Assembly: GCA_050946255.1 (NCBI GenBank) | Contig: JBMNUL010000062.1 | Span: forward strand, 1-14,053 | Length of the DNA: 14,053 nt | Source: JBMNUL01 sp050946255 | GTDB lineage: Bacteria > Actinomycetota > Coriobacteriia > Coriobacteriales > CADBOM01 | Reading direction: 5' to 3' | In this document: positions 5,335-12,518 of the stretch, in pieces | How positions within the stretch are numbered: the stretch's first letter is position 1 | Layout: the number at the start of each line of letters is the position of its first letter | Notes under the pieces: generated by a model | What the model saw: only the letters and a program-made list of their open reading frames with translations | Told to the model about the DNA's origin: nothing | Database searches by the model: none | Translations under genes and position numbers: made by a program

Positions 5335-6096
5335 ATGGATATTGCAGAGGGAAGTATTGGAAAACTGCAGGCCATCATGCAGGAGAGCCATCACGCTGTC
5401 TTCTATGGCGGAGCAGGGGTATCTACGGAAAGCGGGATACCAGATTTCTATTCTGGGACAGGTCCGGAAATCGCAATGGAAAAATACGGGTATCCACCGG
5501 AAATCCTGATGTCTCACGAATTCTTTGAGCACCACCCGGACACATTCTATGATTTCTACGTCAACAACATGGTCTGGCCTGATGCGGAGCCGAACGATGC
5601 GCATAAGGCACTGGCTCGCCTGGAGCAAACGGGGCATCTTGATGCGGTGGTGACGATCAACATTGACGGGCTTCATCAGAAAGCGGGAAGCAACAAGGTG
5701 TACGAGCTCCATGGAACGACGCAGGACAACTATTGCGTAAAGTGCGGAGCACACGAGACTTTACAGGAGATGCTGGACAATACGTACTGGACCGACGGCG
5801 TTCCACGCTGCAGGAAATGTGGGGGGATCATCAAGCCGTATCTTGTGTTCTATGGTGAGATGCTGCATGAGAAGGATGTGCTGGGGGCAGGGGAGGCCTT
5901 CAGCCATGCGGATACTCTGATCATCGGCGGCACGAGAGAGCTGGTCTACCCGGCATCATCCATGGCGAACAGCTTCCGCGGGGAGCATCTGGTTGTCATC
6001 AATAAAACGGATACTCCGTATGACAGAGAAGCCGAGCTGGTTATTCATGATCGGATCGGGAAAGTCCTCGGCCTGGCTGCGGGTATGTTGCATTAG
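5335..6096 (+). CDS. Sir2-family NAD-dependent deacylase-like protein, divergent NAD site
   Basis: ATG 5335 is preferred over TTG 5329 because AAGGGAG (5319-5325) is 9 bases from the former and only 3 from the latter. The 253-residue protein spans a full sirtuin: 'GAGVSTESGIPDFYS' (26-40), the zinc cysteines C134, C137, C159 and C162, the catalytic His in 'YELHG' (H126), 'IIKPYLVFYGEML' (165-177) and 'VVINKTDTPYD' (220-230). Three normally conserved NAD-contact positions differ: Tyr39 for Arg in DFRS, Ile108 for Gln in TQNID, and Arg201 for Ser in GTSL. Sirtuins remove acyl groups from lysine using NAD in the cytoplasm; with these changes activity or cofactor use may differ. It seems to be a single-gene unit, behind the heptamer array. 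Confidence 0.85.
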   Translation: MDIAEGSIGKLQAIMQESHHAVFYGGAGVSTESGIPDFYSGTGPEIAMEKYGYPPEILMSHEFFEHHPDTFYDFYVNNMVWPDAEPNDAHKALARLEQTGHLDAVVTINIDGLHQKAGSNKVYELHGTTQDNYCVKCGAHETLQEMLDNTYWTDGVPRCRKCGGIIKPYLVFYGEMLHEKDVLGAGEAFSHADTLIIGGTRELVYPASSMANSFRGEHLVVINKTDTPYDREAELVIHDRIGKVLGLAAGMLH

Positions 6097-6201
6097 AGAT
6101 AGGCAAGCTCCCACCTCACCCCTTGTATGCTGCAGCAGATTCCTGGTCGGTGCGGATTACCTGTGAACCTTGCGCAGCATCGATCATCTTGCCAGGACGG
6201 C

Positions 6202-6720
6202 TCAGCGGTACTGCTTGTCCACGACCGAGTAGAGAAGCTCGCCGAGCTCCTGAGGCGTCTCCTTGCAACCGTCCTCGAGCCAGTCGCCGATCACGCCCAC
6301 GACCCCGTGGACGTTGTAGCGGTAGAAGACCTCGAAGGCTCTCTCGTCGTAGGAGCCCCTCGCCTTCAGCTCGTCTCGCATCTCCTTCCCGAACGCCCTC
6401 ACCGTCTCCTCGACCAGGGGACTCTTCAGGTGGGCCCTGAAGAACTCGCGGTAGAACGCCTGGTTCCGGTAGACCACGTCCAGCAGGGCGAACCTGTCGT
6501 TTCGCATGTCCCCGGAGGAGAATGCCTCCTCGGTGAGTTCTCGCTCGGTCTGCTCGAACAGGTCGTATACGTCGCCGAAGTTGCGGTAGAACGTCGTCCT
6601 GTTCACGTCGGCCCTGGCGCAGAGCTCCTTGACCGTGACGTCCTCCAGATGGCGGTCTTCGAGCATCTCGAGCAAGGCTTCCTTCAGCACCATTCTCGTG
6701 TAGGCGGTCCTGCGGTCCAT
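6202..6720 (-). CDS. TetR/AcrR family regulator, divergent from the SDR gene
   Basis: Starting at ATG 6720 behind GGAAGGG, the 172-residue protein has the TetR N-terminal DNA-binding domain: 'DVTVKELCARADVNRTTFYR' followed by 'NFGDVYDLF' (about residues 27-54). An all-helical ligand and dimer domain follows, including 'YRNQAFYREFFRAHLKS'. An in-frame ATG 51 bp further upstream would add a Cys/His-containing tail, but the ribosome site favours 6720. It is divergently transcribed from the SDR gene with 147 bp between the starts. The TGTTGCG-type repeats there, two of which sit at the two ribosome-site regions, are its likely operators. I infer that it represses itself and the SDR gene and is released by a ligand, perhaps the SDR substrate. 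Confidence 0.85.
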   Translation of the reverse strand: MDRRTAYTRMVLKEALLEMLEDRHLEDVTVKELCARADVNRTTFYRNFGDVYDLFEQTERELTEEAFSSGDMRNDRFALLDVVYRNQAFYREFFRAHLKSPLVEETVRAFGKEMRDELKARGSYDERAFEVFYRYNVHGVVGVIGDWLEDGCKETPQELGELLYSVVDKQYR

Positions 6721-6731
6721 ATTGCCCTTCC

Positions 6732-6767
6732 TTTCGCAACACGTTCGCATCCCGTGTTGCGGATGCG
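6732..6767. promoter_or_regulatory. Operator cluster next to the TetR start
   Basis: Nested inverted repeats: CGCAACAC (6735-6742) with GTGTTGCG (6754-6761), and CGCATCC (6746-6752) with GGATGCG (6761-6767). The left arm starts 12 bp before the tetR-type ATG and overlaps its ribosome site region. The core TGTTGCG recurs before the SDR gene. Confidence 0.5.
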
Positions 6768-6834
6768 TCATAAGACCCGAATGTGTCCTTCTCTCAGTGC
6801 GTTTCGTTGATTATCTTCGACTCGTGAACAAAAT

Positions 6835-6852
6835 GCAACTCATGTTGCGAAA
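6835..6852. promoter_or_regulatory. Operator-like site next to the SDR start
   Basis: GCAAC (6835-6839) and GTTGC (6844-6848) form an inverted repeat around TCAT. TGTTGCGAAA at 6843-6852 is the exact reverse complement of TTTCGCAACA at 6732-6741 near the TetR start. The paired 10-mers bracket the divergent promoters. Confidence 0.5.
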
Positions 6853-6867
6853 CGAGAGGAGAAGGCG

Positions 6868-7875
6868 ATGAATGAAAGTAGGGGAATCTATCTAGTCACG
6901 GGAGGAACGGGGTTCTTGGCGGGTTGGATCGTAAAGAAGCTCCTGGAGGGAGGCCGCGCGGTCCGTACTACGGTGCGCTCCGAGGCCAAGGCCGACATCG
7001 TCCGCAACATGCTGGCCTCCGAGGGCGTCGACGCCTCAGGCCTCGAGTTCGCGGTCGCGGACCTCGGAAGCGAGGACGGTTGGGACGAGGCCATGGAAGA
7101 CGTCGGAGCCGTGATCCACACGGCGTCACCTCTCGGCGGCGAGGACCACGAGGACCCCTCGCTGATCCCGGTCGCGGAGGCAGGGGTGAGAAACGTGCTG
7201 GACGCCGCCATCCGGCGGGGCGTCCCGAGGTTCGTCATGACCTCGTCCACCGCCGCCAACTACCCTGACAAGTCCTGCACGGACCCTGCAGTAGATGAAG
7301 ATTTCTGGACCGACCCCGATAACCGTTGGATCACCAACTACATGCGGTCGAAGATATCCGCAGAGAAGCTGGCGTGGGAGATGGCTGGAGGGTCGGGCAT
7401 CGAGCTGGTCACGATCCTGCCCGGGGCAATCATAGGGCCCTCGCTCGGTGGCAGGCGCAGCAGCACCGACCAGATTTGCGAGATGCTGCTCAAGGGCGTG
7501 CCGGTCCCGAGGGCGGTCTACCCCGTCGTGGACGTGCGCGACCTCGCGGACCTGCACATCCTCGCCGCCGACAGCCCGGCGGCGGCAGGGCAGCGCTTCA
7601 TCGCCCAGTCGGAGGAGATGACGATGCCGGAGATGGCCGAGGTGCTCAAAGGGCGCTACCCGGGGCGGAAGGTGAGCCATCTTGTAATACCGAATGCCAT
7701 CATCGGGATAGCCGCGCGATTCAACACGCCAATGAAGGTCCTGAACACTATGGTCGGGCTCTCGTACCATAGGGACGGCTCGAAGGCGAGAAGGGTCTTT
7801 GGTTGGGATCCGCGTCCCGCCGCCGATACCATAACGGACACCGCGGAGTGCCTCATCGCCATGGGAATCGTTTAG
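6868..7875 (+). CDS. Extended SDR, dihydroflavonol-4-reductase/cinnamoyl-CoA reductase type
   Basis: This 335-residue cytosolic oxidoreductase has an N-terminal Rossmann fold 'LVTGGTGFLAGWIVKKLLE' (residues 9-27), the adenine-side acidic residue in 'VADLGSE', 'GAVIHTASPLGGED' (80-93), the catalytic Ser region 'FVMTSSTAA' (122-130) and the YxxxK motif 'YMRSK' (158-162), then 'LPGAIIGPSLGG'. This set is typical of the DFR/CCR/aldehyde reductase branch, which reduces ketones or aldehydes with NADPH; Arg37 in 'TVRSEAKAD' fits NADPH preference. The substrate cannot be told. Start ATG 6868 follows AGAGGAG. It stands alone on its strand and is paired with a divergent TetR regulator, suggesting induction by a small aromatic or carbonyl compound. 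High GC. Confidence 0.85.
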   Translation: MNESRGIYLVTGGTGFLAGWIVKKLLEGGRAVRTTVRSEAKADIVRNMLASEGVDASGLEFAVADLGSEDGWDEAMEDVGAVIHTASPLGGEDHEDPSLIPVAEAGVRNVLDAAIRRGVPRFVMTSSTAANYPDKSCTDPAVDEDFWTDPDNRWITNYMRSKISAEKLAWEMAGGSGIELVTILPGAIIGPSLGGRRSSTDQICEMLLKGVPVPRAVYPVVDVRDLADLHILAADSPAAAGQRFIAQSEEMTMPEMAEVLKGRYPGRKVSHLVIPNAIIGIAARFNTPMKVLNTMVGLSYHRDGSKARRVFGWDPRPAADTITDTAECLIAMGIV

Positions 7876-8129
7876 CCTGTGACGCCCTCCATTCAGAGCG
7901 AACCTCATCTTTGGACGCTTCGTTCACCGGACTGCCTGCTGAAATCGGTCTGTCTGTGACTATTCACGGCGATTAGTACTTTATTCCCAGGAATGGTAGT
8001 CAGCCGATGCGACATTCCCGAATAACCGCAGGTCAGAGTATTCACTCCATTCTTCTTGCATCTATTCTCGTTCGGCTGAGTTTACGATGAGTCCAAGGTT
8101 TTCCGGGTTCCTGCACTGTTTTTCAAGGT
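7876..8129. other. Gap between the SDR gene and the second TetR gene (convergent)
   Basis: No gene or clear terminator is visible in these 254 bp. GGTAGTCAGC at 7995-8004 is the exact reverse complement of 5238-5247 in the heptamer array, and TGGGA follows 5-6 bases later in both when read in the same direction. Confidence 0.35.
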
Positions 8130-8720
8130 TCAGCTGTGGCAATCGCTCTTCACGATGCTCATGAGACAAGTTGTTGATTGCGCAATGAGTTCATCGGCAG
8201 GAATTGGCTTGTTCTCCCGGTACCACCATCGAAGAGTGTGCAGCATGCCGCCTGCGTAATAGCGAGCTAGAAATCCGGGTTCTGATTGGAGCGTTGTATT
8301 TTTCTTTTTAGCAAAAATCCGTATGCGTTCCTCGATGCCAACCGCAATTTGCTCCATCATCATATCCAGCGTGCCAGCGAAAGCCCCCGTGCCAACGTTA
8401 TAGCGCATTATATTCTCGTGCGAGTCAAGAAACTCGATTAGTTCGCCCTGCATTTCATTGGCGTAATTTTCCAAGTCATCGACATCCTCGCGTGTATCCA
8501 GCCCATCAAGAAAGCGATCAGTAATCGTGGTCAGGTAGTACCGAAAGAAATCGTTCTTGTCTTCGAAATGCCTGTAGAACGTTGCGCGCCTGACAGTGGA
8601 TTTCGCACATATCTCGCTCACGGAGATCTCGTCTATCTTCTTCGAGCCGAGAAGTTCCTCCAACGCCTCGCACAGCATTTTTCGTGTTCTTTCAGATCTG
8701 ATATCCAAAAAGTCCTCCAT
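8130..8720 (-). CDS. TetR/AcrR family regulator, divergent from the molybdoenzyme operon
   Basis: This 196-residue protein carries a TetR DNA-binding domain, 'EISVSEICAKSTVRRATFYR' then 'HFEDKNDFFRYYL' (about residues 31-63), followed by a helical effector domain ending 'LHTLRWWYRENKPIPADEL', a common C-terminal pattern of this family in Gram-positive bacteria. The ATG at 8720 has no strong ribosome site; no better start is seen upstream. The gene is AT-richer than the SDR gene. It is divergent from the small protein/oxidoreductase/ferredoxin operon, so it is the likely regulator of that operon, probably through the palindrome at 8817-8840. The inducer is unknown; the substrate of the oxidoreductase is the natural candidate. 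Confidence 0.85.
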   Translation of the reverse strand: MEDFLDIRSERTRKMLCEALEELLGSKKIDEISVSEICAKSTVRRATFYRHFEDKNDFFRYYLTTITDRFLDGLDTREDVDDLENYANEMQGELIEFLDSHENIMRYNVGTGAFAGTLDMMMEQIAVGIEERIRIFAKKKNTTLQSEPGFLARYYAGGMLHTLRWWYRENKPIPADELIAQSTTCLMSIVKSDCHS

Positions 8721-8745
8721 TGATTTTTGAGACAGATTTCAAAAT

Positions 8746-8763
8746 TTGCAACATAACATGCAA
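8746..8763. promoter_or_regulatory. Small inverted repeat before the second TetR gene
   Basis: TTGCA (8746-8750) and TGCAA (8759-8763) are separated by 8 bases, beginning 26 bp upstream of the regulator's start. It may be an autoregulatory site, but the short arms make chance likely. Confidence 0.25.
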
Positions 8764-8816
8764 TACAGGAAAACTGACCCCTGTTATATTCCCTCGTCAC
8801 ATGCCATGATAATCCC

Positions 8817-8840
8817 AATATGTGACATTTGTCACATATT
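8817..8840. promoter_or_regulatory. 24-bp palindromic operator upstream of the molybdoenzyme operon
   Basis: The arms AATATGTGACA (8817-8827) and TGTCACATATT (8830-8840) are perfect over 11 bp with a 2-bp centre. It lies 31 bp before the first gene's ATG and just after a -10-like GATAAT (8808-8813), where a bound repressor would block initiation. A half copy, GTCACAT, occurs at 8796-8802. The divergent TetR protein is the likely binder. Confidence 0.6.
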
Positions 8841-8871
8841 ATACAGTAACCACGAGGGAGAGGGGTTTGTC

Positions 8872-9171
8872 ATGGAGGAGGTCTACGACGCCATTATCAA
8901 GCTTCCGATGGGCAAGAAAGAATGTCGACTGACCATCAATCGCAACGGAGATGGCACATTCGACGGAGAGTTCACAGTGCTCAATTCTACGGCACCCGTT
9001 TCTGACGGGAAGATCGACGACGAAGGTAATTTCAGTTGCGGATGCACCATCACCACTATTCTCGGAACCATGGAAGGCCGAGCTGAAGGCAAGGTTTTCG
9101 ACGGAAAAATCGACGGTGTGGCCAAGGCACGAATCGGAGTGCTGCCCATGAAATCGGCGGATCTTTGGTAG
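8872..9171 (+). CDS. Small beta-rich protein of unknown function, first gene of the molybdoenzyme operon
   Basis: ATG 8872 follows a purine-rich GAGGGAGAGGGG ribosome site and is preferred over the ATG at 8746, which would run through the operator. The 99-residue product is made of alternating short strands and Gly/Asp turns ('GDGTFDGEFTVLNSTAPVSD', 'GKIDDEGNFSCGCTITTI', 'GRAEGKVFDGKIDGVAKARI'), with a repeated GKxxDG pattern suggesting a small beta barrel or lipocalin-like sandwich. There is no signal peptide. Two Cys ('SCGC') could bind metal or be redox-active. I do not recognise a named family. Its place ahead of the oxidoreductase, 30 bp away, suggests an accessory role such as substrate binding or enzyme maturation; this is inference. 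Confidence 0.7.
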   Translation: MEEVYDAIIKLPMGKKECRLTINRNGDGTFDGEFTVLNSTAPVSDGKIDDEGNFSCGCTITTILGTMEGRAEGKVFDGKIDGVAKARIGVLPMKSADLW

Positions 9172-9201
9172 AACGACCGGCAACATGAGGGGGCTGATGA
9201 A

Positions 9202-11607
9202 ATGACTGACAGAACATCGCATAGTGTCATCGATACTTCTACTCACGGAGGCAAATATTCCGAGCACCATGTGAAATTCGAAGACGAGACGCTGCTGAGA
9301 CGCAAGACCGTTCCAGCAAGTCTTCAAAAGCACAATGCGAATGCGATGACGTATTTCGAGCACGAAAAGCCATGGCGATATGAGGAGGACGGGCTGACCG
9401 TCACCCGTGGGAGCGCTTGGAGCGGGCCAGGATGCCATTTGGGATGTGGTGTGCTCATCTACTCGAAAGACGACAAAGTCGTCCGAGTGGAAGGAGATCC
9501 CGACAATCCATACAACCAGGGAAGGCTCTGCCCACGCTGCATCGCCGTGCAGGAAATTTTCAATAACGACAAGCGCATCCTTTATCCCATGAAACGCGCG
9601 AGAGAAGACCGAGGCAAGAACAGATGGGAACGTATCAGCTGGGAAGAAGCCTTGGACACCGTTGAGAAAAAATTCAACGAATACAAAGAGAAGTATGGTG
9701 CTGAGAGCGTTGTATTCATCCAGGGCACTGGCCGCGACATTGCAGCCTACATATCACGACTCGCCTGGTCATTCGGATCGCCGAACTACACTTTCAGCCT
9801 AAGCAACGTGGCGTGTTTCGGGCCCCGTATCTTCGCCAGCATGATGACAACCGGCGTGTTCATGGTGGGGGACTACTCACAGCAGTTCATCGATCGATTC
9901 GACAACCCGCAGTGGCAATGCCCAGCGCTTACCGTTGTATGGGGGAACAACCCGCTTGTTGCCAACTCCGACGGTGCCTACGGCCACTGGGTAACCGATG
10001 TGTTGGAACGCGGGAGCAAGTTGATGGTAGTCGACCCACGGCTCACTTGGCTTGCTGCCCATGCCGATTTGTGGTTGCAGGTTAGACCGGGTTCAGATGG
10101 TGCCCTTGCGCTGGGAATCGGCAATGTGATGATGAAGGAGAAACTCTACGACGAGGAATTTTGCAGCCTTTGGGTTTACGGTCTAGACGAGTACGCTGAT
10201 ATGTGCTCAGAATGGACACTTGAGAAGACCGAGGAGGTCACCTGGGTTCCCGCAAGAAAAATCGAAGCCGCAGCTCATCTCCTAGCAGAGAACTCTCCAG
10301 CGCTTCTGCAATGGGGAGTTGCGCTTGACCAGCGCATCGATTGCGTCGACGGGGCTCGTGCCGTCCTCGACCTGTTCGTCATCACTGGAAACATGGAAAA
10401 ACCCGGCTCGAACATCGTTGCACCAGAACTGTTGAGGTACATTACCGGATGGGGGCGCGACCTGCTGTCCTTTGATGAGGAAGAACGACGCGTGGGGGCC
10501 AACGACCTCATTTTCTACAAGCTGGGCTTGCAGGTGTGCTCGATGAACATCCTCATCGATAAAATGATTGAACAATCCGACGATTACCCCATCAAAGCTT
10601 CATGGATCCAGACAGTCAACCAAATCGCCTGTGGTGGTGCGGATACCGAACGCACGAAGGAAGCTTTTGGCAATCTTGAGTTCAACGTCATCGTCGATCT
10701 GTTCATGACACCCACTGCGATGGCCTATGGAGACCTTTTTCTCCCCGTGGCCACGTATGCAGAACGAAATGGCATCCGCTGCGGAGACGGTGCGCAGCGC
10801 GGGGAAACCATCAACGCAGCAGTGCACCCTCAAGGTGAATGTCGCAGCGACATGGAAATCAATCTTGAGCTCGGGAAACGCTTCAATCCGGAAGCTTGGC
10901 CATGGGATACGGTGGAGGATATGTTCAGCAGCATCCTCTCTGAAACCGGCATGAATTTCGAAGAGGTCCGCGAGACTGCCCCGAGTTACCTGCCCTTCGA
11001 ATACAAAAAGTACGAGTCGGGCAAGCTACGTGGAGATGGAAACATCGGCTTTCAAACTCCCTCTGGCAGAATCGAGCTCTATTCAGAGGGGCTTGCATTC
11101 ATGGGGAAAGATCCGCTTCCCCATTACCATGAGCCAACCATGACGCCCTATTCGCAACCGGAGCTGGCCAAAGAATTTCCGCTCGTGCTCACGACAGGAG
11201 CACGCCGGCATAACACCTTCCATTCCGAAAACAGGCAAAGCGCCCATCTGCGTGCCATCCATCCGGAACCCACGGTGACAATCAATCCGGCAACGGCATC
11301 CAAGCTGGGAATTTCCAATGGGCAATGGGTATGGGTTGAAGGCCCAATCGATACCACGGGACGCACCGGCAGGGCGAAGCGCATCGCTGAAATATCATCT
11401 ATCATCGACCCCCGTGTCGTGAGTACCGACCACGGGTGGTGGCGCCCGGAAGCCGATCCGGAATGCCTTTTCGACGTGGATGAGCTCAACATCAACAATC
11501 TCCTCAGCTGGGAGACAGGTGATTCGGGCATTGGTGCGAATTACAAGTGCACGCTTTGCAAAATCTATGCCGTAGATGAGTCCGAAATGACCAAGGAGGA
11601 TGAGTAA
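9202..11607 (+). CDS. Molybdopterin oxidoreductase (DMSO reductase family), catalytic subunit
   Basis: This 801-residue protein has the full family layout. An N-terminal Fe-S segment 'GPGCHLGCGVLIY' (C78, C82) leads to 'GDPDNPYNQGRLCPRC' (C110, C113). Then come 'ISWEEALDTVEKKF' (145-158), the Mo-proximal 'SNVACFGPR' with Cys205 as candidate Mo ligand, 'VVWGNNPL' (245-252), 'VDPRLTWLAAHADLWLQVRP' (277-296), and a C-terminal dinucleotide-binding domain starting near 'FPLVLTTGARRHNTFHSENR'. The usual first Cys of the CxxCxxxC cluster motif is absent (Gly75). No twin-arginine leader is present, so it acts in the cytoplasm. With its two-cluster ferredoxin it resembles the acetylene hydratase/transhydroxylase/catechol dehydroxylase branch; the substrate is not determinable. 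ATG 9202 follows GAGGGGG. Confidence 0.9.
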   Translation: MTDRTSHSVIDTSTHGGKYSEHHVKFEDETLLRRKTVPASLQKHNANAMTYFEHEKPWRYEEDGLTVTRGSAWSGPGCHLGCGVLIYSKDDKVVRVEGDPDNPYNQGRLCPRCIAVQEIFNNDKRILYPMKRAREDRGKNRWERISWEEALDTVEKKFNEYKEKYGAESVVFIQGTGRDIAAYISRLAWSFGSPNYTFSLSNVACFGPRIFASMMTTGVFMVGDYSQQFIDRFDNPQWQCPALTVVWGNNPLVANSDGAYGHWVTDVLERGSKLMVVDPRLTWLAAHADLWLQVRPGSDGALALGIGNVMMKEKLYDEEFCSLWVYGLDEYADMCSEWTLEKTEEVTWVPARKIEAAAHLLAENSPALLQWGVALDQRIDCVDGARAVLDLFVITGNMEKPGSNIVAPELLRYITGWGRDLLSFDEEERRVGANDLIFYKLGLQVCSMNILIDKMIEQSDDYPIKASWIQTVNQIACGGADTERTKEAFGNLEFNVIVDLFMTPTAMAYGDLFLPVATYAERNGIRCGDGAQRGETINAAVHPQGECRSDMEINLELGKRFNPEAWPWDTVEDMFSSILSETGMNFEEVRETAPSYLPFEYKKYESGKLRGDGNIGFQTPSGRIELYSEGLAFMGKDPLPHYHEPTMTPYSQPELAKEFPLVLTTGARRHNTFHSENRQSAHLRAIHPEPTVTINPATASKLGISNGQWVWVEGPIDTTGRTGRAKRIAEISSIIDPRVVSTDHGWWRPEADPECLFDVDELNINNLLSWETGDSGIGANYKCTLCKIYAVDESEMTKEDE

Positions 11608-11608
11608 G

Positions 11609-11935
11609 ATGATGGGGCTACTCGTTAATTATCGCTGGTGCGATGGCTGCCATTCATGCGAGCTCGCCTGTCAGATGGCAAACGAACTTCCCCCAGAGCA
11701 GTTCGGAATCAAGCTGTGCCAAGTGGGACCATGGGAATATGGCGACGGAAAATGGGAGTACACGTATATCCCTGCAATCACCGATCAATGCAACTTGTGT
11801 GGAGAGCGCCAAGCTCAAGGTAAGCTACCTGCCTGTGTGCAGCACTGTCAAGCCAACTGCCTGCAAATCGTGGACGCCCATGAAGGTGGCGAAATCGCTT
11901 CCAGAAACAGCAAGACTCTTTTCATGACCGTCTAA
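11609..11935 (+). CDS. Two-cluster [4Fe-4S] ferredoxin, electron-transfer subunit of the molybdoenzyme
   Basis: AAGGAGG at 11593-11599 abuts the ATG at 11600 but is 9 bases from the ATG at 11609, so 11609 is preferred (108 residues), just after the upstream stop. Residues 11-21 give 'CDGCHSCELAC' (CxxCxxCxxxC) and residues 61-80 give C61xxC64...C76xxxC80 in 'QCNLCGERQAQGKLPACVQH', two sites for [4Fe-4S] clusters. DmsB/PsrB subunits normally have four clusters and about 190 residues or more; this short two-cluster form matches partners of soluble catalytic subunits. It should pass electrons between a cytosolic donor and the Mo enzyme. No membrane anchor gene follows; the operon ends at a terminator. 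Confidence 0.85.
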   Translation: MMGLLVNYRWCDGCHSCELACQMANELPPEQFGIKLCQVGPWEYGDGKWEYTYIPAITDQCNLCGERQAQGKLPACVQHCQANCLQIVDAHEGGEIASRNSKTLFMTV

Positions 11936-11957
11936 GCAGCTGTTTCAAATATGGACG

Positions 11958-11996
11958 AAATTGCTCGCCGGCATTCTGTCTGGCGGGCAATTTTTC
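11958..11996 (+). terminator. Rho-independent terminator of the molybdoenzyme operon
   Basis: A 12-bp stem (11958-11969 with 11982-11993, one G-T pair) has a GC-rich apical part and runs into TTTTTCT on the + strand, 22 bp after the ferredoxin stop. The AAATT base makes it potentially bidirectional, so it could also stop - strand transcripts leaving the FixX gene. Confidence 0.85.
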
Positions 11997-12003
11997 TATG
12001 TAG

Positions 12004-12022
12004 AAACGGGCAACCGTTTTTC
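12004..12022. terminator. Second short hairpin after the operon
   Basis: AAACGG (12004-12009) pairs with CCGTTT (12014-12019) around GCAA, followed by TTC on the + strand and flanked by an A-rich/T-rich pair. It could back up the main terminator in either direction. Confidence 0.35.
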
Positions 12023-12218
12023 TTGACGCCTTCTCGTATGTGCGGTGGACAGTGTGTCACAAACCGAATGCCTCCTTCTGGTAGACACGTAGCTCACAGG
12101 CATGTAGTCTAGGTGCTTCACTTCGTCGGTATTGGTGTCCTTGCTGCGTGTCAGGGAGGTGGCAACAACTCTTTCGTCCTCAAGGGACGTTCTTCTAGTA
12201 TGGCCTTCGACACGAATC

Positions 12219-12518
12219 CTAGCCGAATCTGTACTGGACTCCCATTGTTGGCTGCGGATTCTCCCATTTGCGCACTATCGTGCTACCACATGCTATCCTG
12301 CAGGTGCCACACTCCAGACAACCGGCGTATTCGAACAGGCAGTCGCCATTTTCGGTGATCTTGTAGAGAGATGCCGGGCATACCCGTACGAGTTTCTTGA
12401 ACTCATCGATGTCAGGGTTATCCACAAGTTCGATGTGGGGGTTGCCCTCGTCTACGTTGTATTTGTTGGCCGCCAAGGCCTTATCGACATTGACCGTGAT
12501 CTTGCAAATTTCGTTCAT
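12219..12518 (-). CDS. FixX-like ferredoxin-type protein
   Basis: The in-frame ATG at 12518 is preferred because it overlaps the FixC-like stop in an ATGA junction; upstream extensions fall inside that gene. The 99-residue protein has 'RVCPASLYKI' (C48) and 'CLECGTCRIAC' (C67, C70, C73, C77), the FixX arrangement of a single [4Fe-4S] cluster held by CxxCxxC plus a distant Cys-Pro. Before these, 'NPHIELVDNPDIDEFKKLV' also follows the FixX pattern. FixX works with FixC in passing electrons from the FixAB electron-transfer flavoprotein to quinone or another low-potential acceptor. No FixAB genes lie in the window, so the upstream donor is unknown. The gene faces the molybdoenzyme operon. Confidence 0.85.
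   Translation of the reverse strand: MNEICKITVNVDKALAANKYNVDEGNPHIELVDNPDIDEFKKLVRVCPASLYKITENGDCLFEYAGCLECGTCRIACGSTIVRKWENPQPTMGVQYRFG

Noticed and set aside
6119..6187. Short - strand frame after the TetR stop with an ATG at 6187 and a protein-like reading (MIDAAQGSQVIRTDQES...)
   Set aside because: Only 22 codons with no ribosome site. It may be the remnant of a gene but cannot be supported.
6127..6810. Long + strand ORF (227 codons) opposite the first TetR gene
   Set aside because: The - strand frame has a clear TetR domain and start; this ORF is its GC-driven shadow.
7126..7908. 260-codon - strand ORF inside the SDR gene
   Set aside because: Shadow of the SDR coding frame, with no recognisable motif.
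12000..12218. Open - strand frame of about 70 codons running out of the FixX gene region
   Set aside because: No start codon, Arg/Ser/Thr-rich without motif, and it overlaps the FixX end; most likely chance.
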